From: JBOGUF01 sp050696075
Lineage (GTDB): Bacteria; Chloroflexota; Chloroflexia; Thermomicrobiales; UBA6265
Assembly (NCBI GenBank): GCA_050696075.1
Contig: JBOGUF010000060.1
Location: 1 to 28,831, forward strand
Direction: 5' to 3'
Length of the DNA stretch: 28,831 nucleotides
A program made the position numbers and the translations under genes. This document shows, piece after piece, positions 1 through 7,696 of the stretch; the stretch's first letter is position 1, and the number at the start of each line of letters is the position of its first letter. Under the pieces are notes generated by a model. It ran no database searches. It was not told the origin of the DNA and worked only from the letters and a program-made list of their open reading frames with translations.

Positions 1-1
1 G

Positions 2-496
2 TCCGGTGGCTCGCCACCGGACGGCCCGCTGATCGTCAGCCCGATCAACAGTCGTTCCGAGCTCCTCGCGTTGATCGACAGCGCGCAACAGTCACTCGAT
101 GTCTACGCGGAGGTGCTGCGCGATCTGGAGATCGTCGCTGCCATGCGCGCCGCGGTCGAACGCGGCGTGACAGTTCGCTTGATTATGTCCACCGAAACCT
201 TCGAGAGCGACCCAGTCCGACTGCTTTTGGCTGCCGCCGGAGTCCAGGTCCGCCTCGTCGACAATCCCTACATCCACGCCAAGATGCTGATGGCCGACGG
301 GCAGCGGGCCTTCGTCGGGTCGCAGAACCTGACCCAAACCTCCCTCGACCGGAATCGTGAGCTCGGTTTGATCCTCACCGACCCGATCAACCTTCGCCGC
401 ATTGAAGCCATCTTCGACGCCGACTTCGCGAGCGGCGTCGAGGAACACGCGGTGCCGGTCGTGCCTGTTATTGAACGGACACCGCGCGCGGCGTAA
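2..496 (+). CDS. Phospholipase D-like domain protein, C-terminal part
   Basis: The reading frame is open from the window edge (from base 2), so the true start lies upstream and only about 164 C-terminal residues are present. The visible part holds one complete PLD active-site motif: H-A-K, four residues, D, then G-S-x-N (HAKMLMADG followed by GSQNLT), with the usual acidic tail segment NRELGLIL. PLD-superfamily enzymes need two such HKD motifs, so the first is expected outside the window. Members include cardiolipin synthases, phospholipases and some nucleases; the fragment cannot separate these. The C-terminus ends in a short Pro/Val-rich tail. Family assignment is firm, substrate unknown. 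Confidence 0.85.
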   Translation, partial: SGGSPPDGPLIVSPINSRSELLALIDSAQQSLDVYAEVLRDLEIVAAMRAAVERGVTVRLIMSTETFESDPVRLLLAAAGVQVRLVDNPYIHAKMLMADGQRAFVGSQNLTQTSLDRNRELGLILTDPINLRRIEAIFDADFASGVEEHAVPVVPVIERTPRAA

Positions 497-831
497 CTCG
501 CGCGACAATCGACGATGGGTTAGAATACGCGCGGCGACCGGGCTTTCCAAATTGCGAAGAAATTGCCCACGCTCCCCTCTTGACACGGACACGTCGTACG
601 GTTATTGTGTTCGTACAGTCCCGACGAGCTAGCGGCTCCGGGTCACTTCTCACCAGGACCGGCAACGGCGGACGAAGCTGCGGGGTTTCGTCCGGGACCG
701 GGTCGGCTCCGGGGTCGATCACCGATGTTGCACGCGTTGCGGGGCGACGTGCGACGGAGGCGGTCGACGCGGGGATGATTCGGACGCGCGGTTTGTCGGG
801 ATTTTTCTTTGCCCCCACCTCAGGAATGCCA
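497..831. other. Gene-free stretch, 335 bp
   Basis: No convincing coding region lies here; the overlapping ORFs have no recognisable protein features. It contains a promoter-like pair (580-608) reading toward the DUF4260 gene and a hairpin with arms GGACGAA (670-676) and TTCGTCC (687-693). If the promoter is used, the downstream gene would carry a leader of about 220 nt. I recognise no known riboswitch motif in it. Confidence 0.5.
580..608 (+). promoter_or_regulatory. Candidate sigma-70-type promoter for the DUF4260 gene
   Basis: A perfect -35 hexamer TTGACA (580-585) is followed after 17 bp by TATTGT (603-608), which matches TATAAT at four of six positions. It points toward the gene starting at 832. 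The distance implies a long untranslated leader. Confidence 0.5.
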
Positions 832-1188
832 ATGAACGCGCTAACGCCGTCCAGGTTGCTACGCGTCGAATCTCTGATGTTGCTTGCGGTAGTCATCGGG
901 CTCTACGAGCGCCACGGCGACTCCTGGCTCCTCTTCGCCGCCCTCATCCTCGCCCCTGACCTCTCCGCCCTCGGCTACCTCGCCGGCACCCGGGTCGGCG
1001 CCCTTTGCTACAACTTGGCCCACGCCTTTATCGCGCCCGGCGCGCTCGTCTTCGTCGGGTTCGCCGGTTCGTCACTCGCCACGTCACTCGCCTTGATCTG
1101 GGCCGCCCACATCGCCGGCGACCGTGCCATCGGCTACGGCCTCAAGTACGCGGACGGCTTCAAAATCACGCATCTGCAACGCATTTAG
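832..1188 (+). CDS. DUF4260 family small membrane protein
   Basis: This 118-residue protein is largely hydrophobic, with about four predicted membrane segments (roughly residues 12-26, 32-50, 56-75 and 78-96). Its C-terminal signature, AAHIAGDRAIGYGLKYADGF then KITHL, matches my memory of DUF4260 (YP_..-type integral membrane proteins), a family without established function. The ATG at 832 is chosen because AGGA (822-825) sits six bases upstream; an in-frame ATG at 826 is the alternative, and longer in-frame extensions to 580 are low-complexity and lack membrane character. It stands alone, followed by the convergent tRNA-Glu and its terminator. Confidence 0.8.
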   Translation: MNALTPSRLLRVESLMLLAVVIGLYERHGDSWLLFAALILAPDLSALGYLAGTRVGALCYNLAHAFIAPGALVFVGFAGSSLATSLALIWAAHIAGDRAIGYGLKYADGFKITHLQRI

Positions 1189-1199
1189 GCGAAGGGCAG

Positions 1200-1232
1200 G
1201 AACAAAAACGACCCGGAGGCAATGCCTCCGGG
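1200..1232 (-). terminator. Intrinsic terminator of tRNA-Glu
   Basis: A perfect 9-bp hairpin, CCCGGAGGC (1212-1220) and GCCTCCGGG (1224-1232) with loop AAT, is followed on the minus strand by CGTTTTTGTT (1201-1210). The T-run gives minus-strand polarity, just downstream of the tRNA. It may also slow transcription leaving the DUF4260 gene on the other strand. Confidence 0.85.
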
Positions 1233-1241
1233 CCGTCTCCG

Positions 1242-1318
1242 TGGTAGCGCATAGGGGATTCGAACCCCTGATCTCCGCCTTGAGAGGGCGGTGTCCTAGG
1301 CCACTAGACGAATGCGCC
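1242..1318 (-). tRNA. tRNA-Glu (anticodon CTC)
   Basis: On the minus strand the sequence folds as a complete cloverleaf of 77 nt. Acceptor arms are GGCGCAT and ATGCGCT (one G-U pair at 1-72), the discriminator is A, and CCA is encoded (1242-1244 read as TGG on the plus strand). The anticodon arm is CCGCC-CTCTCAA-GGCGG, giving CTC, which reads GAG. The T arm is AGGGG-TTCGAAT-CCCCT. The D-arm and variable region closely resemble bacterial tRNA-Glu. It has its own promoter (1342-1371) and terminator (1200-1232). Confidence 0.97.
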
Positions 1319-1341
1319 ACGGCCCAACTGCTGTCAAAATA

Positions 1342-1371
1342 AGTCTACCATGGCCCATTTTCGGCGGTCAA
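1342..1371 (-). promoter_or_regulatory. Candidate promoter of tRNA-Glu
   Basis: Reading the minus strand, TTGACC (1366-1371) and TAGACT (1342-1347) are separated by 18 bp. The predicted start site near 1335 lies about 17 bases before the mature tRNA 5' end, a normal distance for a tRNA gene. Confidence 0.6.
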
Positions 1372-1485
1372 ATCGTGCGCGCCAGGCCTTCTCGGCGCCT
1401 TGCCGACTCGGCCCGCGAAGCGGATGATATGTTCCAACGAATCGCCATTGGCAACCCGTCGATACGACCAAAGGAAGCACTCGGC

Positions 1486-2331
1486 ATGTCGAGTCCCTTC
1501 GCCGAACCCGTCATCATCTCCGCCGCGCTCACCGGCTCCTGGCCGACGAAAGAGCAGAATCCGGCCGTGCCGATTACCGAGGAGGAGATCGCCCAATCGG
1601 CGCTCGACTGCTGGCGGGCGGGGGCGGCGATCGTCCATCTCCACGTCCGCGACGAAGATGGCAAGGTGACGTGCGACCCGGCTCGCTACGCCAAGGCGCG
1701 CGACCTGATTCGGGAGGCTGGCAGCGACGTCATCATCAACATGAGCACCGGTGGCGGCGCGGGCACGACCGGCGACGAGCACCGGATGCAACCGGTTGCC
1801 CTCCGCCCGGAGATCGCGTCGTTCGACTGCGGCTCGCTGAACTTTGGCAAGATCGTCTTCGTCAACTCGCCGACCTTCCTCGACGAGCTTGCCGCCCGCA
1901 TGGAGATGCACGGCGTCTTGCCGGAGATCGAATGTTTCGAACCGGGCCACGTCGCCAACGCCCTCCGCCTGATCGACGAGGGCAAACTAAAGCCACCCTT
2001 CTGGTTCCAGTTCGTCCTCGGCGTCCGCGGCGGCTCCCCTGGCACGGTGAAGCAACTCGTTCATCTCGTCGACATGCTCCCGCCGGACGCGCGGTGGTCG
2101 GTCTGCGGCATCGGCCGCGCCCAACTGCCGCTCGGCATCGCCGGCATGGCGATGGGGGGCCACGTCCGTACCGGTCTGGAGGACAACCTCTATTATGACA
2201 AGGGAATCCTGGCCAGCAGCAACGCCCAACTCGTCGAACGCCTGGTGCGGATCGCAAGCGAGTGCGGGCGCCCGGTCGCTTCGCCGGACGACGCCCGCCG
2301 CATCCTCGGTCTCCGCCCGCTCGATGCTTGA
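1486..2331 (+). CDS. BKACE family beta-keto acid cleavage enzyme (DUF849)
   Basis: This 281-residue TIM-barrel protein belongs to the BKACE family (prototype: 3-keto-5-aminohexanoate cleavage enzyme, Kce, of lysine fermentation), which condenses a beta-keto acid with acetyl-CoA and splits it into an acyl-CoA and acetoacetate using Zn2+. Visible marks are the N-terminal SAALTG loop, metal ligands in VHLHVRD (His51, His53), the NMSTGGG loop, and GLEDNLYY, which carries the fourth-ligand glutamate. Length fits the family (about 270-310). The ATG at 1486 is chosen because AAGGA (1471-1475) precedes it and the family N-terminus starts there. The gene is isolated, so its keto-acid substrate cannot be inferred from neighbours. 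Confidence 0.9.
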   Translation: MSSPFAEPVIISAALTGSWPTKEQNPAVPITEEEIAQSALDCWRAGAAIVHLHVRDEDGKVTCDPARYAKARDLIREAGSDVIINMSTGGGAGTTGDEHRMQPVALRPEIASFDCGSLNFGKIVFVNSPTFLDELAARMEMHGVLPEIECFEPGHVANALRLIDEGKLKPPFWFQFVLGVRGGSPGTVKQLVHLVDMLPPDARWSVCGIGRAQLPLGIAGMAMGGHVRTGLEDNLYYDKGILASSNAQLVERLVRIASECGRPVASPDDARRILGLRPLDA

Positions 2332-2357
2332 TGTTCCTGCCACAATCTAAGCATTGC

Positions 2358-2864
2358 CTACCGGTCGCCCGGAATCAACGACTCGGCGATTGGCCGAATG
2401 CCGGTTGTCGTGGGCTGAAGGTCACACCAAAGGTCGGCAATCGTCCGCTGCAAGAGCGGGTGGATCACTTCACCCGCGACATCGACCAGTGGCGCCAGCA
2501 CAAACGCCCGCTCATGCAGCCGCGGATGGGGAATCGTCAGTCCCGGCTCGTCCAATACCACATTTCCGTAGAGGAGGAGATCGAGGTCAAGCGTGCGGGG
2601 CGCATTGCGGAAGGTGCGGGTTCGGCCATGATCGGCCTCTATCCGCAGCATCGCCTCGAGGAGTTGTCGGGGAGATAGATCGATTTCCACTTTCACGACC
2701 GCATTGAGGAAAGCCGGTTGGTCCAGATACCCGACCGGCTCGGTTTCGTACACCGTCGACGTGCCCGTCACCGTGCCGATCCGACTAAGCGCCACAACCG
2801 CGTCGCGCAGCGTCGCCAAGCGATTTCTAAGGTTCGCGCCAAGCGCAAGATACGCGGTTGCCAC
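2358..2864 (-). CDS. folK: 2-amino-4-hydroxy-6-hydroxymethyldihydropteridine pyrophosphokinase
   Basis: HPPK transfers pyrophosphate from ATP to hydroxymethyldihydropterin, the step before dihydropteroate synthase in folate synthesis. The protein (168 residues from GTG at 2864) shows the ordered family motifs: YLALGANL with RLATLRDAV at the N-terminus, STVYETEPVG and DQPAFLNAVV, the catalytic RTLDLDLLLYG with the Mg2+-binding DxD, and IPHPRLHERAFVLAPL. It begins one base after the folP stop, so the two are co-transcribed and probably translationally coupled. The start is uncertain: in-frame GTG at 2885 and ATG at 2897 would overlap folP, and the favoured GTG has only a weak ribosome site. It ends 26 bp from the convergent BKACE gene. 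Confidence 0.93.
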   Translation of the reverse strand: MATAYLALGANLRNRLATLRDAVVALSRIGTVTGTSTVYETEPVGYLDQPAFLNAVVKVEIDLSPRQLLEAMLRIEADHGRTRTFRNAPRTLDLDLLLYGNVVLDEPGLTIPHPRLHERAFVLAPLVDVAGEVIHPLLQRTIADLWCDLQPTTTGIRPIAESLIPGDR

Positions 2865-2865
2865 G

Positions 2866-3711
2866 CTACGTTTCTGCAACGCCACGCACGACCGCATCGG
2901 CCATCCGCGCCGCGCGCACGTTAGCGCGAACGTCATGCACCCGGATCATGTCGGCACCGCCGGCAATGGCCAGCGCGGTCGTCGCCAGCGTCCCTTCCAG
3001 CCTGTCTTCGGGGGGCAAGCCGAGCACGCGACCGATCGTGCTCTTGCGCGAGAATCCGACCAGAATCGGCCGGCCGAGCACCCGCAGCTCCGACAGTCGT
3101 CGCAGCAATTCGAGATTCTGCCGCCAATCCTTGCCGAACCCAAATCCCGGATCGACGATGAGATGGTCCCAGGCAACCCCCGCCGCCACCGCCCGGTCGA
3201 GGCGACGGGACAGCTCGCGCAGGAGACTCATGAGCAGATCGTCGTGATCGTCCGGCACGGCGTCGTGCATCAGGATCGCCGGTACTCCGCGCCGGGCGAC
3301 GACGTGCGCCAGCTCGGGATCGAACGTGAAGCCGCGGACATCGTTGACGATTGCCGCCCCCGCGTCGAGCGCGGCCTCGGCGACCGCCGCCTTTGAGGTG
3401 TCGACCGAGATGGGGAGGGAGAGGCGCGGATCGATCGCCCGCAGTACGGGCAACAACCGCCGTAGCTCTTCGTCCGCGTCAATCGGCTCATGGCCAGGGC
3501 GGGTCGATTCGGCGCCAACGTCGATGATCGCCGCGCCGGCCGCAACCGCCTCTTCGGCCAGCGCAATGGCCGCGCCGATATTGCCGCCTACGCCGTCGCT
3601 ACTAAACGAGTTAGGCGTGGCGTTGACGATCGCCATCACCAACGTGCGCTCGCCCCAGGTGAGCGTATGATTGTGCCAATGAGTTGGCGCCAACGACCGC
3701 GTACTCTTCAC
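2866..3711 (-). CDS. folP: Dihydropteroate synthase
   Basis: DHPS joins hydroxymethyldihydropterin pyrophosphate to p-aminobenzoate. The 281-residue sequence has the full motif series: AIVNATPNSFS near residue 27, IDVGAESTRPG, ISVDTSKA, AIVNDVRG, LIVDPGFGFGKD, VGFSRKS and the final MIRVHDV. The first loop differs from the usual NVTPDSFSDGG, with Val to Ala and Asp to Asn; the metal-binding Asn is retained. The start is GTG at 3711. It lies 45 bp after the sortase gene and directly before folK, on the same strand. No other folate genes (folE, folB) are in the window. Confidence 0.95.
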   Translation of the reverse strand: MKSTRSLAPTHWHNHTLTWGERTLVMAIVNATPNSFSSDGVGGNIGAAIALAEEAVAAGAAIIDVGAESTRPGHEPIDADEELRRLLPVLRAIDPRLSLPISVDTSKAAVAEAALDAGAAIVNDVRGFTFDPELAHVVARRGVPAILMHDAVPDDHDDLLMSLLRELSRRLDRAVAAGVAWDHLIVDPGFGFGKDWRQNLELLRRLSELRVLGRPILVGFSRKSTIGRVLGLPPEDRLEGTLATTALAIAGGADMIRVHDVRANVRAARMADAVVRGVAET

Positions 3712-3756
3712 CAGGCATCCGGAGCGCGCGAAATCGCGGATGGCTCGACCGCCGCG

Positions 3757-4944
3757 TCAGATGCGCTCGGCACGGACGATCACCCGGTTCTCGTATTCGC
3801 CGCCAGAGAACGCGCCGCCGCAGGTGATCAGGGTCAGCGTCTCTGTTCCCGTGTCAGAAACGATCTCGCCGGCGTGGGTGTCACCGTCGATCATCCAGCG
3901 GTCAACCACTCTGTAAGTAAAACCGGCGCCATCGGCGCCGAGCAGGTAGACTTTGTCACCGCGGTTCAGACGCTCTAGGTTGTAGAAGACGACCGGCCCG
4001 ATGCTCCACCAGTCCCGGTGCCCGGCCACGACGACGTTGGTAAACTCGCCCGGCGTCGAAATCGTCGGATACCACCCGACGTTCCACGCGTCTTGCGGCA
4101 CCTCCATCACGCCCGCGACGATCGGCACCTGCTCGATCTTCGCCTCGATGCCGATCGCCGGAATCCGCACCGCAACCGGATCGAATGGCCCGCGAGCCTC
4201 GGGGATCGTGCCGTCGCCGCCAAAGCGACGGAACCGCGTGGGGTCGAAGCGCGCCAGATCGCCGCGCGAGATGCGATCGATGGCCTCACCTCGCGCCACG
4301 GCCAGCTCAAAACCAACGGGTGCCAACTCGACGCGCTCGTCGCTCAGTCGCCACTGTACCCTGCCATATTGGAACCATTGGACGCGCATCCCGCCCGTGA
4401 CGTACGACTCGGAGAGCGGTCGTCCGAGATACGCCTCCCCGCCAAGGTCGTCGTATGCACCGAGGATGCGGCCCGAAATCGTGTGCCCCGTCGCCTCGTC
4501 GAAGCGCACGCGCTCGTTGTCGGGCTCGCCACGCGATCGAAAACTCGGCGCCGATCGATCGCCGCCGATCCTGCGTCCGGCCGCCAGTCGCGTCGGGTCG
4601 TGGCGTTCGGCAAGGAGATGCGACCCGACCCGCATCGGCTCGATTTGCGGATCGTCCTTCGACGACGACCGCGCTCGCAGGACGCCGAACTCGAAATACT
4701 GCGCCGGCCGGTCGCGAATCGTCACCGGTTCGGTGACGGGCAGCCCAAAGCGCCGCATGCCGTCTGTGTGTCCCCAGTAGGTCAAAAAGGGGTCGGCCAG
4801 GATATGCCCGGTTTCGTCGACGAAGTAGCGATTCGCGGCGCTCGCCACACCGCCGGGCGAAGCGAATGACGCGCCCGCCAAAGCGATCATCAGTGCCATC
4901 GTCACCGTCAGCACGCTACGCACGCGCGAACTCCCTCGCTTCAT
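3757..4944 (-). CDS. Secreted sortase-family protein with N-terminal F-G-x-P repeats
   Basis: The 395-residue protein starts with a signal sequence (about residues 1-36: basic MKRGSSRVR, hydrophobic core, ASA). Two degenerate repeats follow: residues 50-95 (TYWGHTDGMRRFGLPVTEP then AQYFEFGVL) and about 165-205 (AYDDLGGEAYLGRPLSES then VQWFQYGRVQWR). They resemble the F..YW..GG...FG.P...QYFE repeats I know from Chloroflexota exported proteins. The C-terminal 150 residues are a sortase domain with His309 in AGHRDWW, Cys375 in LITCGG and Arg387 in ENRVIVRAE, the catalytic triad. Sortases are transpeptidases that anchor or polymerise surface proteins; this one resembles class D/E/F types. No LPxTG-type substrate is seen nearby. 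A 57-residue membrane protein gene precedes it by 28 bp. Confidence 0.88.
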   Translation of the reverse strand: MKRGSSRVRSVLTVTMALMIALAGASFASPGGVASAANRYFVDETGHILADPFLTYWGHTDGMRRFGLPVTEPVTIRDRPAQYFEFGVLRARSSSKDDPQIEPMRVGSHLLAERHDPTRLAAGRRIGGDRSAPSFRSRGEPDNERVRFDEATGHTISGRILGAYDDLGGEAYLGRPLSESYVTGGMRVQWFQYGRVQWRLSDERVELAPVGFELAVARGEAIDRISRGDLARFDPTRFRRFGGDGTIPEARGPFDPVAVRIPAIGIEAKIEQVPIVAGVMEVPQDAWNVGWYPTISTPGEFTNVVVAGHRDWWSIGPVVFYNLERLNRGDKVYLLGADGAGFTYRVVDRWMIDGDTHAGEIVSDTGTETLTLITCGGAFSGGEYENRVIVRAERI

Positions 4945-4972
4945 CGCTCGATCCGGCCATTCTTCGCTTCCG

Positions 4973-5146
4973 CTAGAGCCAGAGCCAAATCAGCAGACCG
5001 AGCGGCAGCCCAATTGCCACGACCACGATGAATGGCAAGAGAAAGCCCTTCATCGACTCCTGGTCGAAGCCGAGCTCGTATATGCCCGACGCCTCGCGGA
5101 TCCGGTCGATCGGACCATATTCCTTTTGGTACTCGTTGTCCGACAT
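4973..5146 (-). CDS. Small tail-anchored membrane protein (57 aa)
   Basis: A short gene begins at ATG 5146 with a good ribosome site (GGGAG six to seven bases upstream) and stops at TAG 4973-4975. The first 33 residues are polar and charged (MSDNEYQKEYGPIDRIREAS start), then residues 34-57 are one hydrophobic stretch (GFLLPFIVVVAIGLPLG) ending in WLWL at the very C-terminus. This is the layout of a tail-anchored, N-in single-span protein. I do not recognise a family. It lies 28 bp before the sortase gene, so it is likely co-transcribed; TATGAT (minus strand, 5228-5233) upstream could be a -10 box. Function unknown. Confidence 0.75.
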   Translation of the reverse strand: MSDNEYQKEYGPIDRIREASGIYELGFDQESMKGFLLPFIVVVAIGLPLGLLIWLWL

Positions 5147-5266
5147 GGCCAACTCCCGTCACGCTCTGGCGCGTGTGCGGTGATTGCACCGGCGATCGCG
5201 CCGTCTTTCCATCGCTCTCGGCGTGCAATCATACCGCGGCCACGCCGACACCCGCGGCGATTGGTC

Positions 5267-6769
5267 CTAGTCCGCCGGCAGTTTGCGCATGGCTGGAAAG
5301 AGAATCACGTCCCGGATACTCAGCTGGTCCGCGAGCAACATCGTCAAGCGGTCGATGCCGATCCCGACGCCGCCGGTCGGCGGCATGCCGTACATCAACG
5401 CATTGACGAAGTCCCCGTCGATCGGCATCGCCTCCTCGTCGCCGGCGGCGCGGTCGGCTTGCTGGTCGCGGAACCGGTCGAGTTGGTCGAGCGGGTCATT
5501 GAGCTCGGTGAATGCATTGGCGAACTCGCCGCCGCCGATGTAGACCTGGAAGCGCTCGACGTGCGTTGGGTCGTCCGGCTTGCGTTTGGCGAGCGGCGAG
5601 AGTTGGACGGGATAGTCGATCAGGAAGGTCGGCTGGATCAGATAGGGCCGCACGAACTGCCTCAGCAAGTCGTCGACGATGCGCGGCCAGACGGTCCCGG
5701 TCTCGACGTCGGCACCCGCCTCCCGCGCCGCGCGCATGAGGTCTTGTTGATCGGGATAGGCGGTATAGTCGATCCCGCTGGCGCTCAGGATCGCGTCGCG
5801 CAGCGAGATGCGCGGCCAGGGTCGCGGGCTGCCAAGGTCGATCTCATTCCCCTGGTTGTCGAAGCGCGTCGAGCCGAGCGCCTCCTTCGCCACGCGGACG
5901 AGCATCGCCTCGACCGTTTCCATCATCGATTCGTAGTCGGCGAACGCCTCGTAGAACTCCAGCATGGTGAATTCCGGCGAGTGGACCTTGTCCATCCCCT
6001 CGTTCCGGAAGTCCTTACTGATCTCGTAGACGCGTTCGTAGCCACCGACGATCAGGCGCTTCAGGTAGAGCTCGTCGGCAATGCGCAGGTAAAACGTCTG
6101 GTCCAACGCGTTATACACGGTCGTGAAGGGCCGCGCCGCCGCGCCACCGTAGAGCGGCTGGAGGACCGGCGTCTCGACTTCGAGGTAGCCGCGTTCGTCC
6201 AGAAAGCGGCGCATCGCCGAGATGATCTTGGCGCGTATGACGAAAACGCGGCGCACGTCGGCGTTGGCGATCAGGTCGGCGTAGCGCTGGCGATACCGCA
6301 GCTCGACGTCCTGCAACCCATGCCACTTCTCTGACGGCGCGTTCAGCGCCTTTGATAGGATCCGGAACGTCGCGACACGAACCGAAACCTCCCCCATCCT
6401 TGTCCGAAAGAGGTCGCCGGTCGCCTCGACCCAATCGCCGAGGTCGATCAACTTGAGGAACCGGTCGAACTCCTCACCCAGTTCGTCCTTGCGGAGATAG
6501 AGCTGCACCTCGCCATGACCGTCGCGGACGTGGGCAAAGACGGTCTTACCCATATGGCGCTTGCCGACGACCCGGCCGGCCACCGTTACCGCCTTGCCAA
6601 CGGCTTCCTCCGCGCCCTGAAGCGCTACGCCCTCCTCAAACAGGGCGATGGCTTCGGCGGTCGTGTGCGTGCGCGACGATCGTGTTGGATAGGGGTCGAT
6701 GCCGAGCGCGCGGAACTCGTCGGCCTTCAGGCGACGCTGCTCTTGCAGTTCCGAAAGGGAGTGGACCAT
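5267..6769 (-). CDS. lysS: Lysyl-tRNA synthetase, class II
   Basis: The 500-residue protein charges tRNA-Lys. It has an N-terminal OB-fold anticodon-binding domain (about residues 50-145, with VTVAGRVVGKRHMGKTVFAHV) and a class II catalytic core: motif 1 around the RRFLDERGYLEVETPVL segment, motif 2 in EISKDFRNEGMDKVHSPEFT, and motif 3 in GGVGIGIDRLTMLL near the C-terminus. Length is typical. ATG 6769 is preferred; an in-frame TTG at 6793 would add eight residues. The gene lies 131 bp downstream of greA on the same strand and probably shares its promoter, a pairing seen in several bacteria. Confidence 0.96.
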   Translation of the reverse strand: MVHSLSELQEQRRLKADEFRALGIDPYPTRSSRTHTTAEAIALFEEGVALQGAEEAVGKAVTVAGRVVGKRHMGKTVFAHVRDGHGEVQLYLRKDELGEEFDRFLKLIDLGDWVEATGDLFRTRMGEVSVRVATFRILSKALNAPSEKWHGLQDVELRYRQRYADLIANADVRRVFVIRAKIISAMRRFLDERGYLEVETPVLQPLYGGAAARPFTTVYNALDQTFYLRIADELYLKRLIVGGYERVYEISKDFRNEGMDKVHSPEFTMLEFYEAFADYESMMETVEAMLVRVAKEALGSTRFDNQGNEIDLGSPRPWPRISLRDAILSASGIDYTAYPDQQDLMRAAREAGADVETGTVWPRIVDDLLRQFVRPYLIQPTFLIDYPVQLSPLAKRKPDDPTHVERFQVYIGGGEFANAFTELNDPLDQLDRFRDQQADRAAGDEEAMPIDGDFVNALMYGMPPTGGVGIGIDRLTMLLADQLSIRDVILFPAMRKLPAD

Positions 6770-6900
6770 AGGTTTCTCTTCAATCAGTCGCAATTGGACG
6801 TCGCAATCTGGAGCCCGGACAAGAACGCGCCGGGCGCCCGCATCGCGGAGCCCGGCACGGTTTGTGACGATCGATCGCCGGCAACGCTCGGCGAGATCGC

Positions 6901-7371
6901 CTAGGCGATGCCGATCACAGTGTAGACGATCTCTCCGCCCGGCGTTTTCACCGCGGCGGACTCGCCGATGCTGCGACCGACGAGGGCATGGCCGACGGGC
7001 GATTCGGTCGAAATCGTGCCTTCCCGCGTATCGGCCTCCTCGTGGCTCACCAGCGTCCAGGTTTCCTCGAAACCGTCGTCAGCGCGGATGGTTACGGTTG
7101 AACCGAAGCCGACGCGACCGTTGTCATCTGAATGCTCGACAATCTCGGCGCGCTCGAGCGTATGCTCCAACTCGCGGATGCGGGCCTCGATGTGGGCGAA
7201 TTCGTCCTTGAGGCCCTCGTACTCGCTGTTGTCGGAGACGTCACCGTGCTCGGTCGCCTCGGCGATACGCGTCGAGAGGTCGGGTTTCTTCGTCGTGACC
7301 AGCATATTCAGTTCTTCCTCGAGCTTGACCTTCCCAGCCGGTGTCAACATGATGGTGCGTTCTTTGACCAT
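6901..7371 (-). CDS. greA: Transcription elongation factor GreA
   Basis: GreA rescues backtracked RNA polymerase by stimulating transcript cleavage. The 156-residue protein has the N-terminal coiled coil (LTPAGKVKLEEELNML onward, to about residue 78) whose tip carries the acidic residues in HGDVSDNSEYEGLKDEF. The second catalytic acid, usually Glu, is Asp here (DVSD versus the common DLxE). The C-terminal FKBP-like domain ends in PVGHALVGRSIGESAAVKTP. ATG 7371 is chosen because AAAGGA lies eight bases upstream. A strong promoter at 7602-7630 gives a leader of about 220 nt. lysS follows. Confidence 0.95.
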   Translation of the reverse strand: MVKERTIMLTPAGKVKLEEELNMLVTTKKPDLSTRIAEATEHGDVSDNSEYEGLKDEFAHIEARIRELEHTLERAEIVEHSDDNGRVGFGSTVTIRADDGFEETWTLVSHEEADTREGTISTESPVGHALVGRSIGESAAVKTPGGEIVYTVIGIA

Positions 7372-7601
7372 TTGCCGTGTCCTTTCATCGCCGGATGACG
7401 CTCGCCACACAAAATACCACGCCCCGGCCAGGGAGACCGGTCGTCAGCAGGGCATAGCTGCCAGCGGCCACCCCGTCCGGCAATGGCCGGCGGGACCCAA
7501 TCGCGACCGCGCGAACGTGTGACTCCAAAGGGCCTGAGCGGCGCCTGGGAGCAATGGATAAGGAGCCGAGGGCATCCACCCCCAGCTCCCCGGCTTTCCC
7601 A

Positions 7602-7630
7602 AGTATACGACCAGGCGGCACGGCTGTAAA
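7602..7630 (-). promoter_or_regulatory. Strong candidate promoter of greA-lysS
   Basis: On the minus strand TTTACA (7625-7630) and TATACT (7602-7607) are separated by exactly 17 bp; each hexamer matches consensus at five of six positions. The expected start site near 7595 gives greA a leader of about 220 nt. Confidence 0.75.
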
Positions 7631-7696
7631 TCGTTTGCGGCTCGCCGGCCGATCTTGGGCGTCGCGCATTGACGAAGGAGTAGAATCTGGGGTACC

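Noticed and set aside
580..831. N-terminal extension of the DUF4260 protein
   Set aside because: The extension lacks membrane character, overlaps the promoter-like site, and a good ribosome site lies before ATG 832.
5126..6334. 402-codon ORF on the plus strand
   Set aside because: It lies antisense to lysS, whose protein motifs are complete; long antisense frames are expected in high-GC DNA.
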